NCBI RefSeq assembly: GCF_016623615.1
Contig: NZ_JAEHFX010000008.1
Location: 62,001 to 126,000, forward strand
DNA length: 64,000 nucleotides
Direction: 5' to 3'
Source: Adhaeribacter terrigena
GTDB taxonomy: Bacteria > Bacteroidota > Bacteroidia > Cytophagales > Hymenobacteraceae
Both the position numbers and the translations under genes were made by a program. Shown piece by piece: positions 57,138 to 64,000 of the stretch. Within the stretch, counting starts at the first letter, position 1. Each line of letters starts with the position of its first letter. The notes under the pieces are model-generated. The model was not told the origin of the DNA. It saw nothing but the letters and a program-made list of their open reading frames with translations, and made no database searches.

Positions 57138-59444
57138 TTAGATTTCTTCGTTTCCAGCTTCGTCGTGCCCAGGTAATGTCAGAATTTCATTTTGCTGTAC
57201 CGAGTCGCTGATGCCGCCATTATTGTAACGACTGCAATCTATTTCTACTGATAAAGGCTGGGTAGGTTTTGTAAAAGGTGCTTTGGAAACGCTGATGGAT
57301 TTATCCGCATATACTTTCTGTAGGAATTTACCATAGATCGGCATGGCCAGTTTGTTACCCTGTCCGTAATTAGCACTGCGGAAGTGAATGCTGCGGTCAT
57401 CGCCGCCAACCCAGGTGCCGCAAACCAGATCCGGGGTTAAACCCATAAACCACGCATCGGAGTAATTGGAAGTGGTACCGGTTTTACCTGCAATTTCGTT
57501 TTTCAGGCCGTGGCGGAAACGTAAGCCATAATAAGCGGTAGCCCCGCGGCCTTCGGTAGAACTTTGTAAGAGATGTACCATCAGATAGGCATTTTCTTCA
57601 CTGATCGCTTCAACTGTTTTGGGGTAATATTCCAGCAGCACGTTGCCATTCTTATCTTCTATGCGGGTGATCATTACCGGTTCGGTCCATACGCCTTTAT
57701 TTACGAACGTGCCGTATGCACCAACCATTTCATACACGCTTACATCGCTGGATCCTAAAGCCAAAGCAGGTACCGGTTCTAAAGGAGAAGAGATACCTAA
57801 CCGTTTAGCATAGGCAACCACCACGTCGGGCGTTAGCTTTTTCATCAGATAAGCTGTGATCGAGTTAATAGAAAAACCTAAAGCTTCGCGGAGGGTATAC
57901 TTGGACCCAGAAAAATTACCGTCACTGTTTTTAGGCGTCCAGCTCTGACCATCGGAAGAAGTAAACGTTACCGGGGCATCGATCACTTCGTAGCACGGCG
58001 AATATCCGTTTTCAATAGCGGCGCCATAAACGAAAGGCTTGAAAGTAGAACCCGGCTGGCGACGGCCTTGTTTTACGTGGTCGTATTTGAAATATTTGTA
58101 ATTATTACCCCCAACCCAGGCTTTAATGTGGCCATTAAGCGGGTTCATGGCCATAAAGCCGGTTTGCAGGAAGTTTTTGTAATAGCGTAAAGAGTCCATC
58201 GGGCTCATCATTACTTCTTTTTCTTCCTCCGGATTATCCCAGGTGAAGACCCGCATTTTAATTTTCTTATTCAGGTAGTAATTAACCGAGTCCTGGTTAC
58301 CTTCATAACGCTCGTTCAGGAATTTGTAACGGTCGGTACGTTTAATGGCAATTTCCAGGAAATTAGGAATTTCTTTGCCATTCTCATCTGTCCAGGGGTT
58401 GCGGCCTTTCCAGTAATTATTGAAGATCTTCTGCTGGGCCTTCAGGTGTTCTTTAACGGCTTCTTCGGCTTTTTCCTGCATCCGCGAGTCGATGGTGGTA
58501 TAAATCCGTAAACCGTCAGAATAAAGGTCATGGCCGGTTTCTTTGCACCATTTCAGCAGGAACTTGCTGGCTTCGGTCCGGAAATAAGGGGCAATGCCTT
58601 TATTCTGGTTTTCTACGCTGTATTGCAGTTTTAGCGGCTTCTGCGATAGCGTTTCGTATTGGGCCTGATCCAGGAAATTGTATTTCAGCATTTGTGCTAA
58701 AACGGTATTGCGGCGGTTTTTAGAGCGTTCCGGATTATTTACCGGGCTGAACATGGAAGGCGCTTTGAGCACACCAACCAATACAGCTGATTCTTCCGGC
58801 GCAAGATCCTGAGGCAGTTTATTGAAAAAGGTTTTGGCTGCCGTTTTAATCCCGAAGGCATTACTGCCAAAATCTACGGTATTAAAGTACATGGTCATGA
58901 TCTCTTTTTTGGAATAATTGCGCTCCAGTTTTATAGCCATGATCCATTCTTTGCTTTTCATAATGAGCTTGCGCAGGCCCGGTACATCGCTTAACAAGCC
59001 GTTGTTCAGGTCGCTACGGGTACGGAACAGATTTTTAGCCAGCTGCTGAGTAATGGTACTGGAACCACGGTCCTGGCCTTTGAGCTGGTAATAAAGAATC
59101 GCAAAGGAACCTTTGAAATCGATGCCTGAATGTTCTTCAAAGCGCACGTCTTCGGTAGCAATTAGGGCATCTATAAGATTCTGCGGCAGTTCTTCGTAAT
59201 CTACCGGCGAGCGGTTTTCGCGGAAATATTTACCCATCAGAACGTTGTCGATAGAATAAACTTCCGAAGCAATTTCGCTTTTAGGGTTTTCCAGCGTTTT
59301 CAGGTCGGGCAGTTCGCCGAATAAATTCAGGAAGTTGATACTTACAGCAAAGATGTAAAGCATTAACGCTATTATTCCGCCCGCAAAAAGTAACCAGATA
59401 GAAATAATAAAGCGGGAGAAGGTTTTAGGAGCAGCAGATGACAT
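57138..59444 (-). CDS. class A penicillin-binding protein (PBP1A type)
   Basis: 768 residues: an N-terminal membrane anchor (about 12-37), a GT51 glycosyltransferase domain (ALIATEDVRFEEHSGID with catalytic Glu, GSSTITQQLAKNLFR) and a transpeptidase domain with the active Ser in GSTFKPFVYG (about Ser466), the second motif SIN in GFSINSITAY and KTGTT in IAGKTGTTSNYS. It polymerises and cross-links peptidoglycan in the periplasm. It starts right where the PorW-like gene ends (no gap), so cell-wall synthesis and a T9SS lipoprotein share a transcript. Confidence 0.96.
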   Translation of the reverse strand: MSSAAPKTFSRFIISIWLLFAGGIIALMLYIFAVSINFLNLFGELPDLKTLENPKSEIASEVYSIDNVLMGKYFRENRSPVDYEELPQNLIDALIATEDVRFEEHSGIDFKGSFAILYYQLKGQDRGSSTITQQLAKNLFRTRSDLNNGLLSDVPGLRKLIMKSKEWIMAIKLERNYSKKEIMTMYFNTVDFGSNAFGIKTAAKTFFNKLPQDLAPEESAVLVGVLKAPSMFSPVNNPERSKNRRNTVLAQMLKYNFLDQAQYETLSQKPLKLQYSVENQNKGIAPYFRTEASKFLLKWCKETGHDLYSDGLRIYTTIDSRMQEKAEEAVKEHLKAQQKIFNNYWKGRNPWTDENGKEIPNFLEIAIKRTDRYKFLNERYEGNQDSVNYYLNKKIKMRVFTWDNPEEEKEVMMSPMDSLRYYKNFLQTGFMAMNPLNGHIKAWVGGNNYKYFKYDHVKQGRRQPGSTFKPFVYGAAIENGYSPCYEVIDAPVTFTSSDGQSWTPKNSDGNFSGSKYTLREALGFSINSITAYLMKKLTPDVVVAYAKRLGISSPLEPVPALALGSSDVSVYEMVGAYGTFVNKGVWTEPVMITRIEDKNGNVLLEYYPKTVEAISEENAYLMVHLLQSSTEGRGATAYYGLRFRHGLKNEIAGKTGTTSNYSDAWFMGLTPDLVCGTWVGGDDRSIHFRSANYGQGNKLAMPIYGKFLQKVYADKSISVSKAPFTKPTQPLSVEIDCSRYNNGGISDSVQQNEILTLPGHDEAGNEEI

Positions 59445-62093
59445 TTATTTTTGGTAATTTTTGCGGTAAAAAGCCATATATTCTTCCAGGTTTGCAGCTT
59501 TATATAAAAGCGGAAAATTATCGGCTGAAATGACAAAGGTACTAAAATCTACGCCGCGAATTTTACCGATCGGCGATTGCGGCGCTTTTTGTTTCACGGC
59601 GTAAGCCTGCGCCCGGCGGCTGTCCGGAAAGCCTTTCACCACAAATATTTCGGTAGAATCGCCCAGCACATAGGGAGATAAAGTTAAATTATCGGTCTGG
59701 TTGAAGCGGGCGTTGTAATCGGAATATTGTTTGGGCAGGTTATTCAGAGCGGCCGTTCCACGTGGATAAGCAATTACAAAATAATGCGGCGCGGCCGAAT
59801 TCAGCTGGTAATTTACAGCAGTAGGCGTTGGTGGGGCAATAGGTGCTGCCGGAAGATTCGTTTGTTTTGGTGGAGCCACATAATTGAGCTGGCCGCTTTC
59901 GTAAGACTGAATGGCTTTCAGAATATCCTGCGCTCTTGGGTTTAAAGGGCTGCGCGGGTAATCGAAAACAAAACGCACAGCAGCATCTTTATACAGGTTA
60001 ACCTGGTTGGTTTTGCCCAGAATAAGAATTTCGAGGAAAGCGAGCTTATCGTTTATTTCCGATTGAGGATTGTCTTTTTTAATAGTTGCAGTAAGCTCAG
60101 CCGCCTCTTTCAGTTTATCTGCTTCATAAAGCGTATAGGCCGAATCGTAGAGCTGTTTTATTTTCAGATTGGCAGCGGCGTTCCGGGCCATATAATCCGG
60201 TTGATCGATGATGCGCACAAACGTAGAGTTCGGGAATTCGGAGCGCAGTTTGGCCGCATACGTCGCGGCTCTTGGATCGTTCAGCAGGGTATAAAGCAGG
60301 TATAGGTTATAATAGGTTTCGGCAGCATATTTGGTTTGAGGGTTGCGGGCCAGCAGTTTTTCGAACGTTTCGGCGGCGCGGGCGGGTTCTTTTAATTGCT
60401 GGTTATAAATATTGGCAAGCTTGAACAATGCCGTTTGCAGGCTGTCTTCGGCTTTTTGTTGCTTTTCGGGCGTAAACGGAATGTCACGCATATATGCTTC
60501 GCGCCAGGCAATGGCCGGGTCCGGTTTCGGGGCATTGGCAGCTGAATCGGCAGCTGCGATTTGTCCCGGCGTCTGGTTTTGTAAGCTAGGGCCGCTGGCT
60601 TCTACGCTGGAGCGGCGCCAGTTATCCTGCAGTTTGCGGTTACCCCAGGTCCGGATAAATTCAGCGCGCGCCGTACCAACCATTGCCGGGTTATCGAAAT
60701 ACCACAAGCCACCGGAAGTGTTGCTTTTATTGTTCTGGTTATTCTGATTATTCTGCCCAAAAAGCCCGCTACGGGTGGTAGTTTTACTGCCGGCAATTAA
60801 CGCGGCCTGGATGCGGGCTTCTTCCTCTTCCAGTTTTTTGCGTTGGCCGGCAATGTAGCGATTCAGCCGTTTGTTAAACGCAGCCGTATCGAGGCGGGCC
60901 AGCGTAATTAAGCTATCCTGAATTTCTACGGTAAAAAGCTGGGTAGTGAAAGCAGTAAGAATATCGCGGCGCTCGGTTACTGCTAAGTATTCGGGCGCGG
61001 TAGGCGGCATTATTTTGGTGGTGCTGTCGTAATAAGCCTGTGCCAGGCGGTAGTTCTGGAGTTTTTCGTAATACGTTTGGCCGGCCAGTAAAAAAGAATA
61101 AGCTTTCTGGCTCGGATTGTTTACAGAGGCTTTGGTAGAGCTGGCAAGGTGTTCGAGCGCTTTATTATAATTATTCTGTTTCAGTTCGAATTTGGCCATT
61201 TCGTAATAGATCTTATCGCGGTATTCTTCGTTCTTCAGATCTTTCAGCAATTTGGCGTAATATTTTTCAATGCGTTTTTTATCGTTCGGGTTCGAAAGTT
61301 CCGTTACCTGGCCCATGTTCAGTTTGCTGAAAAAACCGAGTTCGTAAGGCGGGTTGCGCTTCAGGATCTTGTTGTATTGGGCGTAGGCTTTTTTGTTTTC
61401 GCCTTTTTGCTGGTAAAGCTGCGCCAGGGTGAATCGCGCCAATCCCCGCTCATCTTTCTTACTGATAAGGGGCACGGCGTACTCCAGGTTCTCGATGGTT
61501 TTGTTCAGATCGTTCTGAATGGTGTAGTATTGGGCACGGGCTAAATAATAAAGGGCAGCGTTTTGTTTGTTCAGCTTTTCCTTCTTAATAAAATCCGAAA
61601 CCGCTAAAGCATTATCGTATTCTTCGGTTTTTAAATAGCTGCGCATGAGCCATACCAAAGCCAGCTGCCGGATGTGCACATCTTTGCTGATGGTATTCAC
61701 ATATTTAAAGGTCTTGATCGCATCGTCGAAATCGCCTTTGTAAAAACGGGCTTTGCCCACCAAAATATAGCTATCGTCTACCCAGTTGCTGGTTTTGTGA
61801 CGTTGGATGGGGAAGGAGGCTTTCTTGATCACATCTTCCAGCATGGGGGCAATGGTGAGGCTGGAAGTTTCGTTGGGCGAAGGAAAAATGGCGAGCGGGC
61901 GGTTATAATCGTACACCTGGCTTTTGGCCACGGCGGCTTCGGCTTCCTTCATTTTTTCGCGGGCCAGGAAATAACCGTTGTCGCGGGCGGCCACGTTGTG
62001 GTATAATTTGCTGATGGGGTTGCTGCCGGAACAACCGGCCAGGAATAAAGCAACCGCAAGTACACTATATATATAAGGGCGAAAATTATTCAA
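59445..62093 (-). CDS. porW: TPR lipoprotein, PorW/SprE-like T9SS component
   Basis: About 882 residues from TTG 62093, which places lipobox FLAGC (Cys21) after a normal signal (NNFRPYIYSVLAVALFLAG); ATG 62165 would give a 24-residue atypical extension. Tetratricopeptide repeats cover most of residues 60-700 (NWVDDSYILVGKARFYKGDF, DDAIKTFKYVNTISKD, ALYYLARAQYYTIQNDLNKT). They are interrupted by an Asn-rich linker (FGQNNQNNQNNKSN), and the C-terminal domain has HYFVIAYPRGTAAL and DFSTFVISADNFP. PorW/SprE is needed for T9SS function and binds PorN. It is divergent from the ATP synthase genes, as in relatives. Confidence 0.88.
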   Translation of the reverse strand: MNNFRPYIYSVLAVALFLAGCSGSNPISKLYHNVAARDNGYFLAREKMKEAEAAVAKSQVYDYNRPLAIFPSPNETSSLTIAPMLEDVIKKASFPIQRHKTSNWVDDSYILVGKARFYKGDFDDAIKTFKYVNTISKDVHIRQLALVWLMRSYLKTEEYDNALAVSDFIKKEKLNKQNAALYYLARAQYYTIQNDLNKTIENLEYAVPLISKKDERGLARFTLAQLYQQKGENKKAYAQYNKILKRNPPYELGFFSKLNMGQVTELSNPNDKKRIEKYYAKLLKDLKNEEYRDKIYYEMAKFELKQNNYNKALEHLASSTKASVNNPSQKAYSFLLAGQTYYEKLQNYRLAQAYYDSTTKIMPPTAPEYLAVTERRDILTAFTTQLFTVEIQDSLITLARLDTAAFNKRLNRYIAGQRKKLEEEEARIQAALIAGSKTTTRSGLFGQNNQNNQNNKSNTSGGLWYFDNPAMVGTARAEFIRTWGNRKLQDNWRRSSVEASGPSLQNQTPGQIAAADSAANAPKPDPAIAWREAYMRDIPFTPEKQQKAEDSLQTALFKLANIYNQQLKEPARAAETFEKLLARNPQTKYAAETYYNLYLLYTLLNDPRAATYAAKLRSEFPNSTFVRIIDQPDYMARNAAANLKIKQLYDSAYTLYEADKLKEAAELTATIKKDNPQSEINDKLAFLEILILGKTNQVNLYKDAAVRFVFDYPRSPLNPRAQDILKAIQSYESGQLNYVAPPKQTNLPAAPIAPPTPTAVNYQLNSAAPHYFVIAYPRGTAALNNLPKQYSDYNARFNQTDNLTLSPYVLGDSTEIFVVKGFPDSRRAQAYAVKQKAPQSPIGKIRGVDFSTFVISADNFPLLYKAANLEEYMAFYRKNYQK

Positions 62094-62193
62094 AATGATT
62101 CTTAGCTTTTTAAAAGAAAATATATCCGCTGGGGTTACAACGCAGAAGCCCGTGTTTTGGTACATGCGCGCAGGTTTCCCCACACAAAAATAT

Positions 62194-62300
62194 GAGTTTT
62201 TAGCTGCAAAACCCTACCGTTTTCCCGAACCTGGTTTTTTACGTACAATTACCCAAACCGGCCGTTGAAAAAAAACGGTATACTTCCAACCCAATAAACT
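62194..62300. repeat. inverted pair of boundary elements upstream of the atp genes
   Basis: Plus copy 62194-62225 (GAGTTTTTAGCTGC, AAAACCCTACCGTTTTCC) and minus copy 62270-62300 (gene-sense AGTTTATTGGGTTG, GAAGTATACCGTTTTTT), GTTTTT ends facing each other across 44 bp. Confidence 0.7.
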
Positions 62301-62307
62301 AAATTTG
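62300..62307 (+). promoter_or_regulatory. possible -7 box for the atp cluster
   Basis: TAAATTTG, 22 bp before the AtpZ/I start codon, fits TAnnTTTG. The -33 region falls in a boundary element and has no clear TTTG. Confidence 0.45.
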
Positions 62308-62328
62308 TAACCTGAAACGGAAAAAGCC

Positions 62329-62565
62329 ATGGAGTCCGAAAACGAAGAACTGAAGGAAAATACCAAAAAATCGGCCAATGCTTTTGTGCGCTATTCGGGC
62401 ATGGCTTTCCAGATGATCGCGGTTTTGCTGCTGGCGGCTTACAGCGGGCAGTGGCTCGACGATCATTTTCAGAACAAGCAGCCCTGGTTTACCTTGGTAT
62501 TGTTGCTGATCGGCGTTACGGCTTCCATGTACCTGATCATAAAAACGGTAACGAAAAACTCTTAA
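62329..62565 (+). CDS. AtpZ/AtpI family F0 accessory protein
   Basis: A 78-residue protein with two membrane helices (YSGMAFQMIAVLLLAAYSGQ; FTLVLLLIGVTASMYLII) joined by WLDDHF, the usual layout of AtpZ/AtpI. These small proteins help assemble or hold the c-ring and may carry Mg2+ or Ca2+. It stands first in the F0 gene cluster, with 10 bp to the next gene, and is divergent from the porW-like gene. Confidence 0.9.
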   Translation: MESENEELKENTKKSANAFVRYSGMAFQMIAVLLLAAYSGQWLDDHFQNKQPWFTLVLLLIGVTASMYLIIKTVTKNS

Positions 62566-62575
62566 AAACTATAAA

Positions 62576-62959
62576 GTGAGCTTTACGCGCAAATTAATTA
62601 TTACTACCGGGGTGGTTGCCTTGCTCATCAGTCTGCTGATCTATACGACGGCTCATAATGTGGTTCACCCCTATATCTGGTACATGCTCGGATTTTTTGT
62701 GTTCGTAACCAGCTTTACCTTCTATATTACCAAAAAAGGGTTCGAGGAAGACGAAGATAATTTTCAATTGTATTATTTCGGTTCCATGGCCTTCCGGGTG
62801 TTAATGTGCTTAGCAGTAGTGTTCCTGTATGTGATTTTCACCAAGGAAAGGCATCTCCAATTCGCCTTAAACTTCTTTGTTTTATATTTTATTTTTACCG
62901 GGTTTGAAATCTATTGCATTTTAACTAACTTGCGCCCGATTTCAAAAAAGCAGGTATAG
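62576..62959 (+). CDS. small membrane protein of the ATP synthase cluster
   Basis: 127 residues from GTG 62576, with four membrane helices (LIITTGVVALLISLLIYTTA, IWYMLGFFVFVTSFTFYI, FRVLMCLAVVFLYVIF, FFVLYFIFTGFEIYCILTNL). Position between AtpZ/I and AtpB is conserved in Bacteroidota as I recall. It resembles AtpI-type proteins loosely, but I cannot name it. Likely an assembly or regulatory factor of F0; inference from position. Confidence 0.72.
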   Translation: MSFTRKLIITTGVVALLISLLIYTTAHNVVHPYIWYMLGFFVFVTSFTFYITKKGFEEDEDNFQLYYFGSMAFRVLMCLAVVFLYVIFTKERHLQFALNFFVLYFIFTGFEIYCILTNLRPISKKQV

Positions 62960-63003
62960 GTTGCTTTTACGTATAACTGCCCTTGGCTTATAAATATCTC
63001 TTA

Positions 63004-64000
63004 ATGAAGAAGTTATTTGCTTTATTGCTAGTAGTATTCTCTTTTACCACTTTCGCTTCCGCTGCTGAAGAGAAAGGCGGAACGTTCAAACCGGGCGATA
63101 TGATCACGCACCACATCGGCGATGATTATACCTGGCATTTTGCCGATGGCCTGGTGCTGAACCTGCCGGTAATCCTTTACGGAGAGAACGGATTGGACGT
63201 ATTTTCAGCCGGTAATTTTTATAACGAAAACCATGAAGTAGTTCCTTATAAGGGCTATGTAATGGATCACGGCCATATTTATTACGCCGATGCGCAAGGT
63301 AATCCGCGCACCGAAATGGTGGAAGGCAAAGAAAAGCACGTTGGTCCGCTGGATCTTTCTATTACCAAGAACGTGGCTTCTTTGTTTTTAAGCGCCATTC
63401 TTCTGATCGGGGTTTTCTTTACCATTGCCGGCCGCTACAAAAAAACCGAAGGCCGCGCACCTTACGGAATCCAGTCTTTCTTTGAGCCGATCATCCTCTT
63501 CGTTCGCGACGAGATCGCCCGCCCGAACATTGGTCCGAAATACGAGCGCTATGTGCCTTATCTGCTGACTATCTTCTTCTTTATCTGGTTCAACAACCTG
63601 CTGGGCTTAATGCCGGGCGGTGCCAACTTAACCGGAAACATTGCCGTTACCCTGATCCTGGCTTTATTTACCCTGATCATTACGCTGGCAAGCTCTAATA
63701 AAAACTACTGGGCGCACATTTTCAAAACCCCGGGCGTTCCGATTCCCTTGTTGCTGATCATGGTTCCGATCGAATTGGTTGGTATCTTAACCAAGCCTTT
63801 CTCCCTGATGGTTCGTCTTTTTGCAAACATCACGGCCGGTCACATCATTATCCTGAGCTTATTCTCCCTGATCTTCATTTTCGAAAGCATTGCCGTAGGC
63901 CCGATCTCGGTAGCGTTCGCGATCTTTATGAACTTCCTGGAATTGTTCGTAGCGTTGCTGCAGGCTTATGTGTTTACCCTGCTTTCTTCCATGTACTTTG
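63004..64000 (+). CDS. atpB: F0F1 ATP synthase subunit a (partial, cut by window end)
   Basis: The first 332 codons are present; the 3' end lies past the window. Bacteroidota-type AtpB: cleavable signal MKKLFALLLVVFSFTTFASA and a periplasmic insert of about 95 residues (KPGDMITHHIGDDYTWHFAD, YKGYVMDHGHIYYADA), then the membrane part with FFFIWFNNLLGLMPGGANLT and PFSLMVRLFANITAGHIIIL, whose Arg is the essential proton-path residue. It forms the half-channels of F0 with the c-ring. The gene begins 44 bp after the previous stop. Confidence 0.95.
   Translation, partial: MKKLFALLLVVFSFTTFASAAEEKGGTFKPGDMITHHIGDDYTWHFADGLVLNLPVILYGENGLDVFSAGNFYNENHEVVPYKGYVMDHGHIYYADAQGNPRTEMVEGKEKHVGPLDLSITKNVASLFLSAILLIGVFFTIAGRYKKTEGRAPYGIQSFFEPIILFVRDEIARPNIGPKYERYVPYLLTIFFFIWFNNLLGLMPGGANLTGNIAVTLILALFTLIITLASSNKNYWAHIFKTPGVPIPLLLIMVPIELVGILTKPFSLMVRLFANITAGHIIILSLFSLIFIFESIAVGPISVAFAIFMNFLELFVALLQAYVFTLLSSMYF

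Noticed and set aside
33-62300. Boundary element as the main promoter
   Set aside because: It lacks TTTG and TAnnTTTG at proper spacing, occurs after genes as often as before them, and good promoters are found separately at 23252, 49494 and 50668.
1-64000. tRNA, rRNA or CRISPR array
   Set aside because: No cloverleaf with a 3' acceptor, no rRNA stretch and no regularly spaced identical repeats with unique spacers; the boundary elements are far apart and in both orientations.

Overview
This window is a stretch of a Bacteroidota chromosome, most likely order Cytophagales and near Hymenobacteraceae (the genus is inference). The evidence is a complete gldKLMN cluster with a PorP/SprF-type gene, a PorW/SprE-like lipoprotein, TonB receptors with carboxypeptidase-like N-domains, a DUF4271-hemD pair, an AtpB with a long periplasmic N-terminus, and several good TTG-N19/21-TAnnTTTG promoters. 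I saw no rRNA, tRNA, CRISPR array or complete insertion sequence.

Layout. 0-3 kb: a minus-strand carotenoid pair (CrtI/CrtD-type desaturase overlapping a CruF/DUF422 protein), then a TetR gene. 3-9 kb: an SNF2 helicase and an outer-membrane receptor. 9-24 kb: mostly housekeeping genes (LolC/E-type permease, methyltransferase, rbfA, YjbQ, prfA, APC permease, thioredoxin) plus lipoproteins and two AT-rich orphan genes. 24-36 kb: glycosyltransferase, prolyl oligopeptidase, PAS histidine kinase, GNAT, MFS transporter, a histidine-rich TonB receptor with a small His/Cys-rich partner, and a tandem pair of 134-aa paralogues. 36-49.4 kb: htpG, MATE, a YwqK-like lipoprotein, YraN, pgi-manA-lipB, a WecA-type transferase, DUF4271 and hemD. 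49.5-62 kb: type IX secretion and gliding genes (sprF-gldKLMN), facing uvrC-PBP1A-porW. 62.3 kb to the end: start of the F0 ATP synthase cluster (AtpZ/I, a small membrane protein, partial atpB).

The most unusual content lies between genes. (1) A roughly 31-bp element, about 36 copies. It reads ACTTTT-(C/T)AGGC-N4-6 followed by a core AAAAC(C/G)(A/C)TA(G/C)CGTTTTT. Copies sit in both orientations at nearly every transcription-unit boundary, are absent from gaps inside operons, and sometimes supply a start or stop codon. It is called the boundary element below; its + orientation reads ACTTTT to GTTTTT on the + strand. (2) A composite repeat in three convergent gaps (about 9.18-9.71, 15.5-16.1 and 24.0-24.5 kb). 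Its 150-bp core keeps a nested hairpin although the stem sequence differs between copies, which looks like compensatory change and suggests a structured RNA or DNA. (3) Two MITE-like palindromic elements. (4) Several short tandem leader repeats.

Assignments rest on reading the sequence and on recalled family features. No database search was run.
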